A stretch of DNA of 36,333 bases from Alphaproteobacteria bacterium (GTDB taxonomy: Bacteria; Pseudomonadota; Alphaproteobacteria; ATCC43930; CGMCC-115725): NCBI GenBank assembly GCA_019238055.1, contig JAFAOB010000184.1:1-36333 (forward strand), written 5' to 3'. Shown here in pieces: positions 17,710-27,465 of the stretch. A program made the position numbers and the translations under genes. The notes under the pieces are model-generated. The model was not told where the DNA came from. It saw only the letters and a list, made by a program, of their open reading frames with translations, and did not search any database. Numbering within the stretch: the stretch's first letter is position 1; the number at the start of each line of letters is the position of its first letter.

Positions 17710-18483
17710 TCAGCGGCGGCCCCAGGCGATAAAGCCGTCGTTTTTGAGACCGGGTTTGCCGTAGGTCAGCGGCTCGCCGGTGATGGTTTCGACACGGCCG
17801 CCGGCGGCTTCGAGGATCGCCTGTCCGGCGGCGGTATCCCACTCCATGGTCGTCCCGAAGCGCGGGTAAAGATCGGCCTCGCCCGCGGCGATCAGCCCGA
17901 ATTTGAGAGCACTGCCGCACTTTTTGCGCTCCAGCACCGAAAAATTTTGCAGAAATTCCCCGATCCGGCGGCTGTTCTCGTGAGAACGGCTGTGCACGAC
18001 GACAAACCCGTCCGGCGATGCCCTACGCGCTCGAATCGGTTCGATCGCGCCGCCGCGGCGCTGGCGCGTCGCCGTGCCCGGACCACTAGCAGCATAGGTC
18101 AGCCCGACCGCTGGCCCGTGCAAAACTCCGAGCACCGGGCGGCCGTCTTCGACCAGACCGATGCACACCGAGAACTCGCCGTTTTTGGCGACGAATTCCC
18201 GCGTCCCGTCGAGCGGATCGACGACCCAGAACCGCGACGCCGCGGGCGGGAGCCCCTCGGCGTCGACCAGTTCCTCAGAGACGATCGGAATGTCGGGAAA
18301 GACCGCTTGCAGAATTTTGACAATGACCCGCTCGGCGGCGAGATCAGCCTCGGTCACCGGGGTCTTGTCGAGCTTATGGCGAACGTCGAAATCCTGCGCA
18401 TAAACCGCCATGATCGCCTCGCCGGCCGCGAACGCGGCGCGGCGCGCGGTGTCGAGCATCCGGTCCCCGCTGCTCTCGCTCAT
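17710..18483 (-). CDS. cysQ: 3'(2'),5'-bisphosphate nucleotidase CysQ / inositol monophosphatase family
   Basis: KLDKTPVTEADLAAERVI...PIVSEELVDAEG...FWVVDPLDGTREFVAKNGEFSVCIGLVEDGRPVLGVLHGPA; ATGA overlap with the upstream gene. Confidence 0.92.
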   Translation of the reverse strand: MSESSGDRMLDTARRAAFAAGEAIMAVYAQDFDVRHKLDKTPVTEADLAAERVIVKILQAVFPDIPIVSEELVDAEGLPPAASRFWVVDPLDGTREFVAKNGEFSVCIGLVEDGRPVLGVLHGPAVGLTYAASGPGTATRQRRGGAIEPIRARRASPDGFVVVHSRSHENSRRIGEFLQNFSVLERKKCGSALKFGLIAAGEADLYPRFGTTMEWDTAAGQAILEAAGGRVETITGEPLTYGKPGLKNDGFIAWGRR

Positions 18484-20819
18484 GCCGCCCTCGACCGCTC
18501 GGCCATGCGGATCGCGTCCCACAATCGTTCGGGGGTCACCGGCATGTCGATCTGCTCGATCCCGAGCGGGGCGAGCGCATCGACGATCGCGTTGACGAGC
18601 GCCGGCGGTGCGCCGATCGCCCCCGCTTCGCCCGCCCCCTTGAGCCCAAGCGGGTTGGTGCGACACGGGATGACATTGTAGGCGAATTCGATGCGCGGCA
18701 GATCTTCGGCGCGCGGCAGCGCGTAATCGGTCCAGGAGCCAGTCACCAGCTGCCCGGTTTCCGGGTCATAGACTGTGCGTTCGAGCAGCGCCTGGCCCAC
18801 ACCCTGGGCCACCCCGCCCTGCACCTGGCCGCGCAACAACAACGGGTTGACCACGGTTCCGAAATCATCGACGACCAGATAGCGCACAATGTCGACATGC
18901 CCCGTCTCCGGCTCGATCTCGACCTCGCAGACATGGCAGCCGTTTGGAAAGGTTGGCGATGGCGGTGTGAAATGCCCGCTTTCGGCAAAGCCCGGTTCGA
19001 CATCTGCCGGTAATTGCGCAGGATTGAATGCGGCGCGCGCCACCGCTTCGATCCCGACCTCTCGGTCGGTCCCGGCAATCCGAAAGACGCCATCGGCAAA
19101 GGCGACATCGGCCTCGGCCGCTTCGAGAAGGTGGGCGGCGATGCGGCGCCCCTTGGTTATCAGTTTCTGGGCTGCGGCATCGACCGAGGCGCCGCCAACC
19201 GGTAACGAGCGCGAGCCTCCGGTGCCGCGGCCAAAGCCGATGGCTGCGGTGTCGCCCTGCACCACCCGGATCTTTTCGAGCGGCAGGCCGAGCCGCTCGG
19301 CGGCGAGCTGGGCGTAGGCGGTATGGTGCCCCTGACCCGAGGATTGGGTACCCATCAGCATCGTCAAGGTACCGCTCGGTTCAAAGCGCAGTTCAGCAAA
19401 TTCGTCGGGCGGGAAACCCGATTGCTCGATGTAAACGGCGTGCCCAATGCCGCGATAACGGCCGCGGGAGGCGGCCTCGGCGCGGCGCGCCGCAAAATCA
19501 TCGAGATCGGCAGCGGCAAGCGCATCATCCATGTTTCGCGCGAAATCGCCGCTGTCATAGATGAGGCCCAGCGGGGTCGCATAAGGCATCGCCTCGGGTC
19601 TGATGAAATTGCGCCGGCGCAATTCCTGCGGCGCGACACCGAGCCGGCGGGCGGCGAAATCAACGAGTCGCTCGATTGCATAGGCCGCCTCCGGGCGTCC
19701 GGCGCCGCGATAGGCGTCGATTGGCACGGTGTGCGTAAACACACCCTTGACCGCAACCGAGATCGCCGGGATTGCATAGACCCCGCTATACATGACCGCC
19801 CCCGAGGCGGTCGGGATCTCGGGCGCATAATTCGACAGATAAGCCCCCATATTGGCGATCGTCGTTACCGAGAGGCCGAGGAAACGAAGCTCCTGATCGA
19901 GCGCTAATTCGAGCCGGGTGACATTGTCACGGCCCTGTGTGTCGGTCATGAACGAGTCGGCGCGCTCGGGCGTCCATTTGATCGGTCGGCCAAGCCGTTT
20001 CGCCGCCCACAGCACCAATACATGCTCGGGATAAAGAAACAGTTTCATGCCGAACCCGCCACCGACATCGCGGGTGACGACGCGGATGCGGTTTTCCGGG
20101 ATCCTGAAGACGCTCTCAGCCAACAGGCTGCGCAGAAAATGCGAGCCTTGGGTCGAACTCCACAAGGTATAGGTTTCATCGCCAGGGTCGTACTCACCGA
20201 TGGCGCCGCGTGGCTCCATCGAATTGGCCACCACGCGGTTATTAATGATGTCAAGCGTTATGCGGTGGCGTGCCGTCGCCAAGGGCCGGTCGACCGCGGC
20301 GGCATCGCCGATCGCCCAGTCGAAGGCGAGATTGCCGGGGGCTTCGTCCCAGACCTGAGGCTGTCCGGGGTCGAGCGCGTGCTCGGTTTCGACCACCGCC
20401 GGTAAAGGCTCGTAATTGATCTCGATCAATTCGGCGGCATCGCGCGCGTCTCCCAGGCTTTCGGCCACGACCATCGCTACGGTGTCGCCGACATGGCGCA
20501 CCCGCTCGCGCGCCATCGCCGGCCGTGATGGCAAGGGGGCAGGCGAGCCGTCGCGATTGTTGACACCAGCGACGCACGGGATCGGCCCAAGCCCGTCACA
20601 CGCCAGATCATCGCCGGTCAAGACCGCCAGCACGCCCGGTGCGGCCGCCGCCGCAGCCGTATCGATTGCGCGGATATGGGCATGCGCATGCGGTGAGCGC
20701 AGCATAACGGCATAGGCTTGGCGCGGCAGCGCCTGATCGTCGACGTAATGGCCGTGGCCGGTCAGAAATCGCCAGTCTTCGACGCGGCGCACCGGCTGGC
20801 CGATCCCGAATTGGTTCAT
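18480..20819 (-). CDS. Xanthine dehydrogenase/CO dehydrogenase family molybdopterin-binding subunit (CoxL form II-like)
   Basis: Start at MNQFGIGQPVRRVEDWRFLTGHGHYVDD; VGGGFGMK; AYRGAGRPEA active-site loop; GTGGSRSLPVGGASV; C-term LGLKGAGEAGAIGAPPALVNAIVDAL. Confidence 0.93.
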   Translation of the reverse strand: MNQFGIGQPVRRVEDWRFLTGHGHYVDDQALPRQAYAVMLRSPHAHAHIRAIDTAAAAAAPGVLAVLTGDDLACDGLGPIPCVAGVNNRDGSPAPLPSRPAMARERVRHVGDTVAMVVAESLGDARDAAELIEINYEPLPAVVETEHALDPGQPQVWDEAPGNLAFDWAIGDAAAVDRPLATARHRITLDIINNRVVANSMEPRGAIGEYDPGDETYTLWSSTQGSHFLRSLLAESVFRIPENRIRVVTRDVGGGFGMKLFLYPEHVLVLWAAKRLGRPIKWTPERADSFMTDTQGRDNVTRLELALDQELRFLGLSVTTIANMGAYLSNYAPEIPTASGAVMYSGVYAIPAISVAVKGVFTHTVPIDAYRGAGRPEAAYAIERLVDFAARRLGVAPQELRRRNFIRPEAMPYATPLGLIYDSGDFARNMDDALAAADLDDFAARRAEAASRGRYRGIGHAVYIEQSGFPPDEFAELRFEPSGTLTMLMGTQSSGQGHHTAYAQLAAERLGLPLEKIRVVQGDTAAIGFGRGTGGSRSLPVGGASVDAAAQKLITKGRRIAAHLLEAAEADVAFADGVFRIAGTDREVGIEAVARAAFNPAQLPADVEPGFAESGHFTPPSPTFPNGCHVCEVEIEPETGHVDIVRYLVVDDFGTVVNPLLLRGQVQGGVAQGVGQALLERTVYDPETGQLVTGSWTDYALPRAEDLPRIEFAYNVIPCRTNPLGLKGAGEAGAIGAPPALVNAIVDALAPLGIEQIDMPVTPERLWDAIRMAERSRAA

Positions 20820-20844
20820 AGAGTGCGACCTCCGATACTCCCGC

Positions 20845-20866
20845 ATATCGGCGGCCTTGCCGATAT
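20845..20866. promoter_or_regulatory. Inverted repeat upstream of the CoxL-like gene
   Basis: ATATCGGC(20845-20852)-ggcctt-GCCGATAT(20859-20866), 26-47 nt upstream of the start codon. Confidence 0.4.
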
Positions 20867-21259
20867 TGCCATAGCACCGCTGCGGCCTTTCGTGATTGGT
20901 CCGGCAACTCGAGGAGCTCAAGCTCTTCGCCATTGCGGGCGGGGATAGCGGCCCAGATAAAGCAATTGGCGGCGTGGCCGGGAGCACTCGGCGTCAGGCC
21001 CGCAAACGGCGTTTTGGGTGATGAGGGCGGGTCGGGCTTACGTCGAGATCAACGCTTTGGTGACAACGGTGGGCGTCGAGTGTGGCTGTCATCGGAATGC
21101 CCAGGGGCAGTCGCGGAGCCTAACCTGCCGTCGGTGGGTTAATCTCTGATCGACGTCGCCGCCGAGCGGGGCAGCGCTGTTTCGCCTCCGGACGGAACCC
21201 CCTAGTATCGCGCCGGCTCCGGATCACGCCGGAATGCGCACCCACGAGGAGGATGTCCG

Positions 21260-21982
21260 ATGTTGGAAGTATGGAGCTGGCCGACCCCGAATGGGCACAA
21301 GGTGCACATCGCGCTCGAAGAACTCGGCCTACAATATAAGGTGATCCCGATCAATATCGGCGCAGGCGATCAGTTCAAACCGGAATTTCTGAAGATCAAC
21401 CCCAATCACCGCATCCCGGCGATTGTCGATCCTGACGGGCCGGGGGGCAAACCATTCACCCTGTTCGAATCAGCCGCGATCCTGATCTATTTGTCGGAAA
21501 AGACCGGCGGCAAATTAATCCCAAAGGATCCGATCGGCCGCTATAAATGCTTTGAATGGATGATGTTCCAGATGGGCGGTGTCGGCCCGATGTTTGGTCA
21601 ATGGAACCACTTTGGCGCCTACGCGAAGGAAAAGATCCCGTATGCGATCGAGCGCTACACCAATGAAGTCAGACGCCTGACCCGGGTGCTGAACCATCGT
21701 CTCGACGAAGCGCGTTGGCTCGCCGGTGACGAATACAGCATGGCCGACATCATCACCTTCCCATGGATCCACACCGCCGTCCAGACCGGCGCGCGTTTTG
21801 CCGAACGCGGCAGCATCAATCTGGGCGATTATCCCGCCGTCAAACGCTGGTACGACGAGATCGAAGCACGGCCTGCGGTGCAGCGCGGCCTCGCGGTATT
21901 GGCCGACCAGCAGCGCGATCAGCAAATCAGCGAGACCGAGCGCGAAAACATGTTTGGCACGACCCAATTCGCCGCGCGGTGA
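21260..21982 (+). CDS. Glutathione S-transferase (YfcG/YghU-like)
   Basis: MLEVWSWPTPNGHKVHIALEELGLQYKVIPINIGAGDQFKPEFLKINPNHRIPAIVDPDG..LFESAAILIYLSEKTG; SD GAGGAGG upstream. Confidence 0.93.
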   Translation: MLEVWSWPTPNGHKVHIALEELGLQYKVIPINIGAGDQFKPEFLKINPNHRIPAIVDPDGPGGKPFTLFESAAILIYLSEKTGGKLIPKDPIGRYKCFEWMMFQMGGVGPMFGQWNHFGAYAKEKIPYAIERYTNEVRRLTRVLNHRLDEARWLAGDEYSMADIITFPWIHTAVQTGARFAERGSINLGDYPAVKRWYDEIEARPAVQRGLAVLADQQRDQQISETERENMFGTTQFAAR

Positions 21983-22049
21983 CTCTCTCTTCATGCGCGA
22001 GCAGGGTGGCGGCTATCGGCGGGGGCAGAGGGAAAACGCAAGAGCGGGA

Positions 22050-22376
22050 TCACGGCAACCGCCGTAACCGCTGTACCAGTTCAGCGCCGTCGATAACCGC
22101 GTTCCAATGATCGATGACAGCCGCTTCGTTGAGCCGAAGCCAATCGGAAACTGCATGCAAATCGGCGGCGCTAAGCCGTCCGGCGACGACGCGCGGCGTC
22201 GGGCGCAACGCCACAACCGCGAGATTGTTCGGGTCCATTTGCTGACCGTGAGCCATCATCACCTTGATGCGCACGTCGTGCGGCGCGCCATAGCTCGGTC
22301 CGACCCAAATCACCATCGGCAACCCCGTAGTGCGGGGGTAGAGATTGGTCATCAGGTCGAGGTCGTTGCTGTGTGA
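22050..22376 (-). CDS. Conserved-looking hypothetical protein
   Basis: MSHSNDLDLMTNLYPRTTGLPMVIWVGPSYGAPHDVRIKVMMAHGQQMDPNNLAVVALRPTPRVVAGRLSAADLHAVSDWLRLNEAAVIDHW; protein-like composition, exact start uncertain. Confidence 0.65.
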   Translation of the reverse strand, partial: SHSNDLDLMTNLYPRTTGLPMVIWVGPSYGAPHDVRIKVMMAHGQQMDPNNLAVVALRPTPRVVAGRLSAADLHAVSDWLRLNEAAVIDHWNAVIDGAELVQRLRRLP

Positions 22377-22587
22377 CATGGTTCCTGTCAGCAAATGACT
22401 GTGCGATTTCCAGATCTGTGATCAAATCGGTTTTTCCACAGCTCACGATCTCACCGACAGCGCCCATCTTGTGCGCATTGGTGAGGCGCGGCAATCCACC
22501 GTCGGTTGCGGCGGTTTGGCTGAGGCCATCCTTCCCATGGCGCAGAATCAGGCAGAGGACATCTCCGCGGGCCGCCGCCGGCGCTGG

Positions 22588-23733
22588 TTATTCAAACCAG
22601 GCGAGGTCGATCGCATCGCCCATTCTGGTGTAGCCGAGATCGCTCGGATGCAGACCGTCGCCGCAATCGTAGCGCGACAGCATCTGCGTCGGAATTTCCG
22701 GGTCACGCAGCGCTTGGTCGAAATCGGCAACCGCATTGAAGGCGCCGCCATCGCGGATCCAGTTGTTGACCGCGACCCGGACCTCCTCGCGCTGCGGGTT
22801 CCAGGCATTGGCCATGTAGGTCTCATTGCCAAACGGGGTCAGCGTAGCCCCGATGATCTTGATGCCGCGGCTATGGGCACGCACCGCCATCTGTTTGAGA
22901 CCGGCGATCATCTGCGCTGCGGTTGGCTCCTCCTCCGGCTTTTTCCAGCGGTTGCGCAGATCGTTGGTGCCGAGCATGACGATGACATGGGTGACGCCGG
23001 GCTGGGACAGAACATCGCGGTCGAAGCGACGCAACCCGCTGTCGCCGCGGATATCGAACAGGATGCGATTGCCGCCGAGCCCCTGGTTCATCACGGCCAT
23101 CGGCCGGCCGCGCGGACGCGCCGTCAGCCGGCGGGCGAGCTGGTCGGGCCAGCGGCAAAAGCCGTCCATCGTCGAGATGTTGCCGTCGGTCAGTGAATCG
23201 CCGAGGGTCACGATGCCGCCAGTATCGGTGCTGGCGAGCACGTCGACGCCGCAGACAAAAAACCAATCGCTGGTCAAGGTAGCGATCGGCATCACCTGCG
23301 CCGCGGTAAAATCACCCGGTGGCGAGATGTAGTTGGTCTGGCGTGCATAGCGGCCGGTGATCTGGAAGTTGTTAAGGATCTCGTCCGGCAGGTAGAGGCT
23401 GACCGCGAGATCGGCGAGCGGCGGCAGATCGAGCGCCACCGGATCGCTGAACAGCACCGCGCCGGCTGCAATTGTAGCCTGCTTGGCGCCCCCGAAGGTC
23501 AGCTCGCGATCCGTGCCGGCAACAATCGCAGCACTGCCTTCGCGCCGGGCGATATGGACCGCACCAATGTCCAGCGGGCGCTGGCCATAGGCGTTCGAGA
23601 TCCGCACCCGCACCTGGTTGCCGCCAAGGCTGGCGCGCATCGTCATGCGCAAGGTCTGGTTGGTGAAGGCGCCAGTCTCAGCCGGCGCCGGCGCTGTCGT
23701 CCAAGTGCCAACCCAATGCGATTCGTCAGGCAT
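22588..23733 (-). CDS. SGNH/GDSL hydrolase family protein
   Basis: VTLGDSLTDGNISTMDGFCRWPDQLARRL (block I GDS), VIVMLGTNDLRN, DGLHPSDLGYTRMGDAI (DxxH). Confidence 0.93.
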   Translation of the reverse strand: MPDESHWVGTWTTAPAPAETGAFTNQTLRMTMRASLGGNQVRVRISNAYGQRPLDIGAVHIARREGSAAIVAGTDRELTFGGAKQATIAAGAVLFSDPVALDLPPLADLAVSLYLPDEILNNFQITGRYARQTNYISPPGDFTAAQVMPIATLTSDWFFVCGVDVLASTDTGGIVTLGDSLTDGNISTMDGFCRWPDQLARRLTARPRGRPMAVMNQGLGGNRILFDIRGDSGLRRFDRDVLSQPGVTHVIVMLGTNDLRNRWKKPEEEPTAAQMIAGLKQMAVRAHSRGIKIIGATLTPFGNETYMANAWNPQREEVRVAVNNWIRDGGAFNAVADFDQALRDPEIPTQMLSRYDCGDGLHPSDLGYTRMGDAIDLAWFE

Positions 23734-23909
23734 TGCGCGTCCTCCTCGATTGCTCAGATGGTCCCCCGGCGGAGTTCTCAGAGGCTCCGCCTAAACAGCT
23801 GCAGAATAGCACCAAGGTGAGTAATCGGTGACTCCTGCGGTCGAACCCTGTCGCGACCACCGGCAACCTTTTAGCGGCTGGCAGGGGCAGGCGCGGCTAA
23901 GCGCCTCAT

Positions 23910-24515
23910 TCATGCCGTGGGCGGCTTGGTGGCTTGCATCGAGGGGCGGGTTTCAAAGCTCTCGTACCAACTGGCGAGGGTCGGGTGGCGGCGGCGCCAG
24001 CCATCCTCGGGGAAGCGCAGATCGAGATAACCCAGCATGCAGCCAATTGCGATCGGCCCGATCGTCAGCGATCCCGACAGATCCTCGCGCTCGGCGGTGG
24101 CGAGCCCTTGATGGGCTTTCCTCATCTGACCGTCGGTCCAGCCCGCCCAGCGCCTGTCTTCCGGCCGCGTTGCCTCATAGGCGCACAGGATTATCGCGTC
24201 GAGGATGCCGTCGGCCAGAGCCTGCTGGCGCAAGGCCGTCCATCGCGCCGGCCCTGCCGCCGGAAAGAGTTTGGGGCCGGACGTCATATCGTCGAGGTAT
24301 TCGCAGATGACCGGCGAGTCGAACAGCACCTCGCCATCGTCGGTGACGAGGCTCGGGACTTTCATCAGTGGGTTTTCGAGCGCCAGCTGGTCGTTGCCCT
24401 GAATCGGGCTGAGCGAGGTCGACACCAATTCGATGCGGTTGACGAGCCCATGTTCGTGGGCCACCACCATGACCTTTCGCGCAAAAGGCAAGCGGGGTGA
24501 GTGGCGCAACTTCAT
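23910..24515 (-). CDS. Glutathione S-transferase family protein
   Basis: MKLRHSPRLPFARKVMVVAHEHGLVNRIELVSTSL...NPLMKVPSLVTDDGEVLFDSPVICEYLDDM. Confidence 0.92.
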   Translation of the reverse strand: MKLRHSPRLPFARKVMVVAHEHGLVNRIELVSTSLSPIQGNDQLALENPLMKVPSLVTDDGEVLFDSPVICEYLDDMTSGPKLFPAAGPARWTALRQQALADGILDAIILCAYEATRPEDRRWAGWTDGQMRKAHQGLATAEREDLSGSLTIGPIAIGCMLGYLDLRFPEDGWRRRHPTLASWYESFETRPSMQATKPPTA

Positions 24516-24561
24516 ATCGAGCCCTCCAAAAAAGCGCCGGTCTGCCGCGGCCCCCGGCTCA

Positions 24562-24590
24562 CGGCATCATGATGCTCGCGGCATCATGAT
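24562..24590. repeat. 17-bp-period direct repeat of CGGCATCATGAT in a divergent promoter region
   Basis: cggcatcatgat at 24562-24573 and 24579-24590; each contains the 8-bp palindrome ATCATGAT. Confidence 0.6.
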
Positions 24591-24601
24591 AGAGTGGCGT
24601 C

Positions 24602-25342
24602 ATGCCGAGCGACGTTATCGATTTGCGCGATTTTTACCAGACCGGACTGGGTCGGGTCGCGCGCCGCATGATCCGTCGCACGATCCGCAGCATGTGGCCC
24701 GACTTGCACGGGATGCGTCTGGTCGGCATCGGCTATGCGACGCCGTTTCTATCGGCAATTTCGGCCGACACCGAACGCACCGTGAGTCTGATGCCGGCTT
24801 CACAAGGAGTGCTCGGCTGGTCGCCCGATGGCCGGAATCTGGTCGCGCTTGCCGATGAAAACGAATTGCCTTTCTCCGATTATTCGATTGACCGAGTGCT
24901 CGTGGTGCACGCGCTCGAGACCAGCGAGGCGGCCGGGGCGTTCCTGAAGGAGATCTGGCGGGTGCTGGCCGGAGGCGGGCGGCTGTTGATCGTTGTCCCC
25001 AATCGACGGGGCATCTGGGCGCGGCTCGACCGGACGCCGTTTGGCTCGGGCCAGCCCTATACGATGTCGCAGCTGTCGCGTTTGCTGCGCGACGAACTGT
25101 TCACCCCGGTCGCCACCGCCGCCGCGCTGTTTGTTCCGCCGTCGCGGCACCGGATGACATTGCGCTCGGCCGCCGCCTGGGAGCGGCTTGGCAAGCGCTG
25201 GTTTCCGACTTTTGCCGGAGTGGTACTGATCGAGGCGGCAAAGCAGATCTATGCCAAGCCGGCCGCCGCGCGTGCCCCTCGCCGTCGGCTCGTCTATGCA
25301 CCGGCCCGGCCCGGCCTGTCGCATCGCGAGGTCGACCTCTAA
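24602..25342 (+). CDS. Class I SAM-dependent methyltransferase
   Basis: ORF 246 aa: DRVLVVHALETSEAAGAFLKEIWRVLAGGGRLLIVVPNRRGIWARLDRTPFGSGQPYTMSQLSRLL. Confidence 0.85.
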   Translation: MPSDVIDLRDFYQTGLGRVARRMIRRTIRSMWPDLHGMRLVGIGYATPFLSAISADTERTVSLMPASQGVLGWSPDGRNLVALADENELPFSDYSIDRVLVVHALETSEAAGAFLKEIWRVLAGGGRLLIVVPNRRGIWARLDRTPFGSGQPYTMSQLSRLLRDELFTPVATAAALFVPPSRHRMTLRSAAAWERLGKRWFPTFAGVVLIEAAKQIYAKPAAARAPRRRLVYAPARPGLSHREVDL

Positions 25343-25416
25343 ACGTATCCCGCTTCGCTCGCAGAAGAGTGGAAAGCCGGCGCCGTAATACCGACAACAC
25401 CCCGTGCCGAGTAAGT

Positions 25417-26142
25417 TTAAGTTTCGGATCGGATAGACGTTCGACCGGAAAGAACAAAAACACCCTGCTCAGCGAGGAGATTGGCTAGACCGCCCCGAGG
25501 GTCGAGAGCATACGGCCGACCATGACGGTCGAGTGTGAGGCTGCGCTCGACGCGGACTTCGAGTTCGTCACACAGCGCGACAAAGTCGCGGATCGTGCAC
25601 AGATGGATGTTTGGCGTCTCGTACCACGGATGCGGCAACAGGTCGGATATCGGCATCCGGCCGCTCAGCAACAGGCCGAGGCGAATTTTCCAGAATCCGA
25701 AATTCGGAAACGAGACGATCGCGCGCCGGCCGATTCGCACCAGCGCCTCGATGACCCGACGCGGAGCGCGCGTGGCCTGCAAAGTCTGGCTCAACACGAC
25801 GACATCGAACGCCCGCGCCGGATAGGCGTCGAGGTCGCGGTCGGCATCGCCCTGGATCACCGAGAGGCCGTGGGCAACGCAGGCGTTCACGCCCGATTGG
25901 CTTAGCTCGATACCGCGCCCATCGACACCCTTTTGGCGGGTCAGATACGCGAGGAGCGCGCCGTCGCCGCAGCCGATATCGAGAACCCGCGCGCCCGGGT
26001 CGATCATCTCGGCGATCAGCCGCAAATCCCGCCGCAGTTCGTCGGTGCTGACGGTAGGGGTTGGCGACGGCGCCTCGACCCTGGCCAAACCCAAGGCTTG
26101 CGGCATCGCAATTACCGCGACAGGCCGCGATGCTCGGCGCAT
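25417..26142 (-). CDS. metW: Methionine biosynthesis protein MetW
   Basis: [76 protein letters not shown]; follows metX. Start may be 26106. Confidence 0.93.
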   Translation of the reverse strand: MRRASRPVAVIAMPQALGLARVEAPSPTPTVSTDELRRDLRLIAEMIDPGARVLDIGCGDGALLAYLTRQKGVDGRGIELSQSGVNACVAHGLSVIQGDADRDLDAYPARAFDVVVLSQTLQATRAPRRVIEALVRIGRRAIVSFPNFGFWKIRLGLLLSGRMPISDLLPHPWYETPNIHLCTIRDFVALCDELEVRVERSLTLDRHGRPYALDPRGGLANLLAEQGVFVLSGRTSIRSET

Positions 26143-27275
26143 CCGGCGAGAAAGCCGCGCAAGGTTTCAAACAGCTCGGGCTCGTGAAGCAGGAATGCAT
26201 CATGGCCGTTTTCCGTCGCGATCTCGACAAAACTGACATTGGCGGCAACCGCGTTCAACGCCTGCACCAGCTGTCGGCTTTCCGAAGTCGGGAACAGCCA
26301 ATCGCTGGTAAACGAGATCACACAAAAGCGTGAGCGCGTGCCGGAGAAGGCTTGGTGCAACGATCCTCCGTACTCAGCGGCAAGATCGAAGTAATCCATC
26401 GCCCGCGTAATGTAGAGATAGGAATTGGCGTCGAACCGGTCGACAAAGGTGCTGCCTTGATGGCGCAAATAGCTTTCGACCTGGAAATCGGCGTCAAAGC
26501 CATAAGTGACGGCATTGCGGTCTTGCAGATTGCGGCCAAATTTTCGGTGTAAAGCGGTTTCCGACAGATAGGTGATGTGTGCCGCCATGCGCGCCACAGC
26601 AAGCCCGCGCGCCGGCTTGCGACCGAGGCTCAGATAACGGCCGCCGCACCAATCGGGATCGGCCATGATCGCCTGCCGGCCGACTTCATGAAACGCGATG
26701 TTCTGCGCCGAGTGACGCGCCGCCGCAGCGATCGGCACCGCCGAAAACACGCATTGCGGGTAACTCGCGGCCCATTGCAGCACCTGCATGCCGCCCATCG
26801 AGCCGCCGATCGCGCAAAACAGGCTCTCTATCCCGAGGTGCTCGATCAGGCGCTTCTGGGCCCGCACCATATCGCGCACCGTGATGACCGGAAACGACAG
26901 CGCCCAGGGCTCGCCGGTCGCGGGATCGATGTCCTGTGGCCCGGTTGTGCCCATACAGCCGCCGAGCACATTGGCGCAGATCAGAAAATAGCGCTCGGTA
27001 TCGAGCACGCGGCCGGGACCGACCATGGTTTCCCACCACCCGGGTTTGCCGGTGATCGGGTGTGGATCGGCAGCGTATTGGTCGCCGGTCAGCGCGTGGC
27101 AGATCAGGATCGCGTTCGAACCCTCGGCGTTGAGCGTACCATAGGTCTGATAGGCGATGGTAAATGGACCAAAGTCGATCCCGCAATCGAGCCTCATCGG
27201 TTCGCGCACGAAGAGCCGATGACCTGGCCAATTCTCGAACGAGCGCGGACGCGGGCGAAATGCTAATGTCGACAC
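26112..27275 (-). CDS. metX: Homoserine O-acetyltransferase
   Basis: [39 protein letters not shown]...[17 protein letters not shown]...[19 protein letters not shown] start at 27275 has SD AGGA; an in-frame ATG at 27335 is the alternative. Confidence 0.95.
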   Translation of the reverse strand: MSTLAFRPRPRSFENWPGHRLFVREPMRLDCGIDFGPFTIAYQTYGTLNAEGSNAILICHALTGDQYAADPHPITGKPGWWETMVGPGRVLDTERYFLICANVLGGCMGTTGPQDIDPATGEPWALSFPVITVRDMVRAQKRLIEHLGIESLFCAIGGSMGGMQVLQWAASYPQCVFSAVPIAAAARHSAQNIAFHEVGRQAIMADPDWCGGRYLSLGRKPARGLAVARMAAHITYLSETALHRKFGRNLQDRNAVTYGFDADFQVESYLRHQGSTFVDRFDANSYLYITRAMDYFDLAAEYGGSLHQAFSGTRSRFCVISFTSDWLFPTSESRQLVQALNAVAANVSFVEIATENGHDAFLLHEPELFETLRGFLAGCAEHRGLSR

Positions 27276-27284
27276 GTTTGATCC

Positions 27285-27334
27285 TGATCGGCGAGGTTCG
27301 GTGATCGGCGAGCCGGCCGCGACGCAGCCGATCA
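27285..27334 (-). promoter_or_regulatory. metX leader: one TGATCGGC segment that can pair with either of two GCCGATCA copies, the second abutting the SD
   Basis: Plus-strand tgatcggcgag at 27285-27295 and 27302-27312 (17-bp period) and gccgatca at 27327-27334. Confidence 0.4.
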
Positions 27335-27465
27335 TTCATGCGGCAACCTGGGCTTGTCGATTTGGGGCGCCTAACTAGTGTTGGGCGGCCAAGCATGTCA
27401 ACGTTTTCTTTGATTTCACAAAGACGCGCTTTACTAGTATCAGCCGCGCAGCAGCAAAGCAGACA

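Noticed and set aside
20933-21142. 69-aa plus-strand ORF
   Set aside because: No SD, no recognisable protein pattern; treated as intergenic.
27336-27465. SAM-II/SAM-V type riboswitch upstream of metX
   Set aside because: Looked for the short pseudoknot consensus on the minus strand in the metX/chorismate mutase intergenic region and did not see it; only the alternative pairing reported above.
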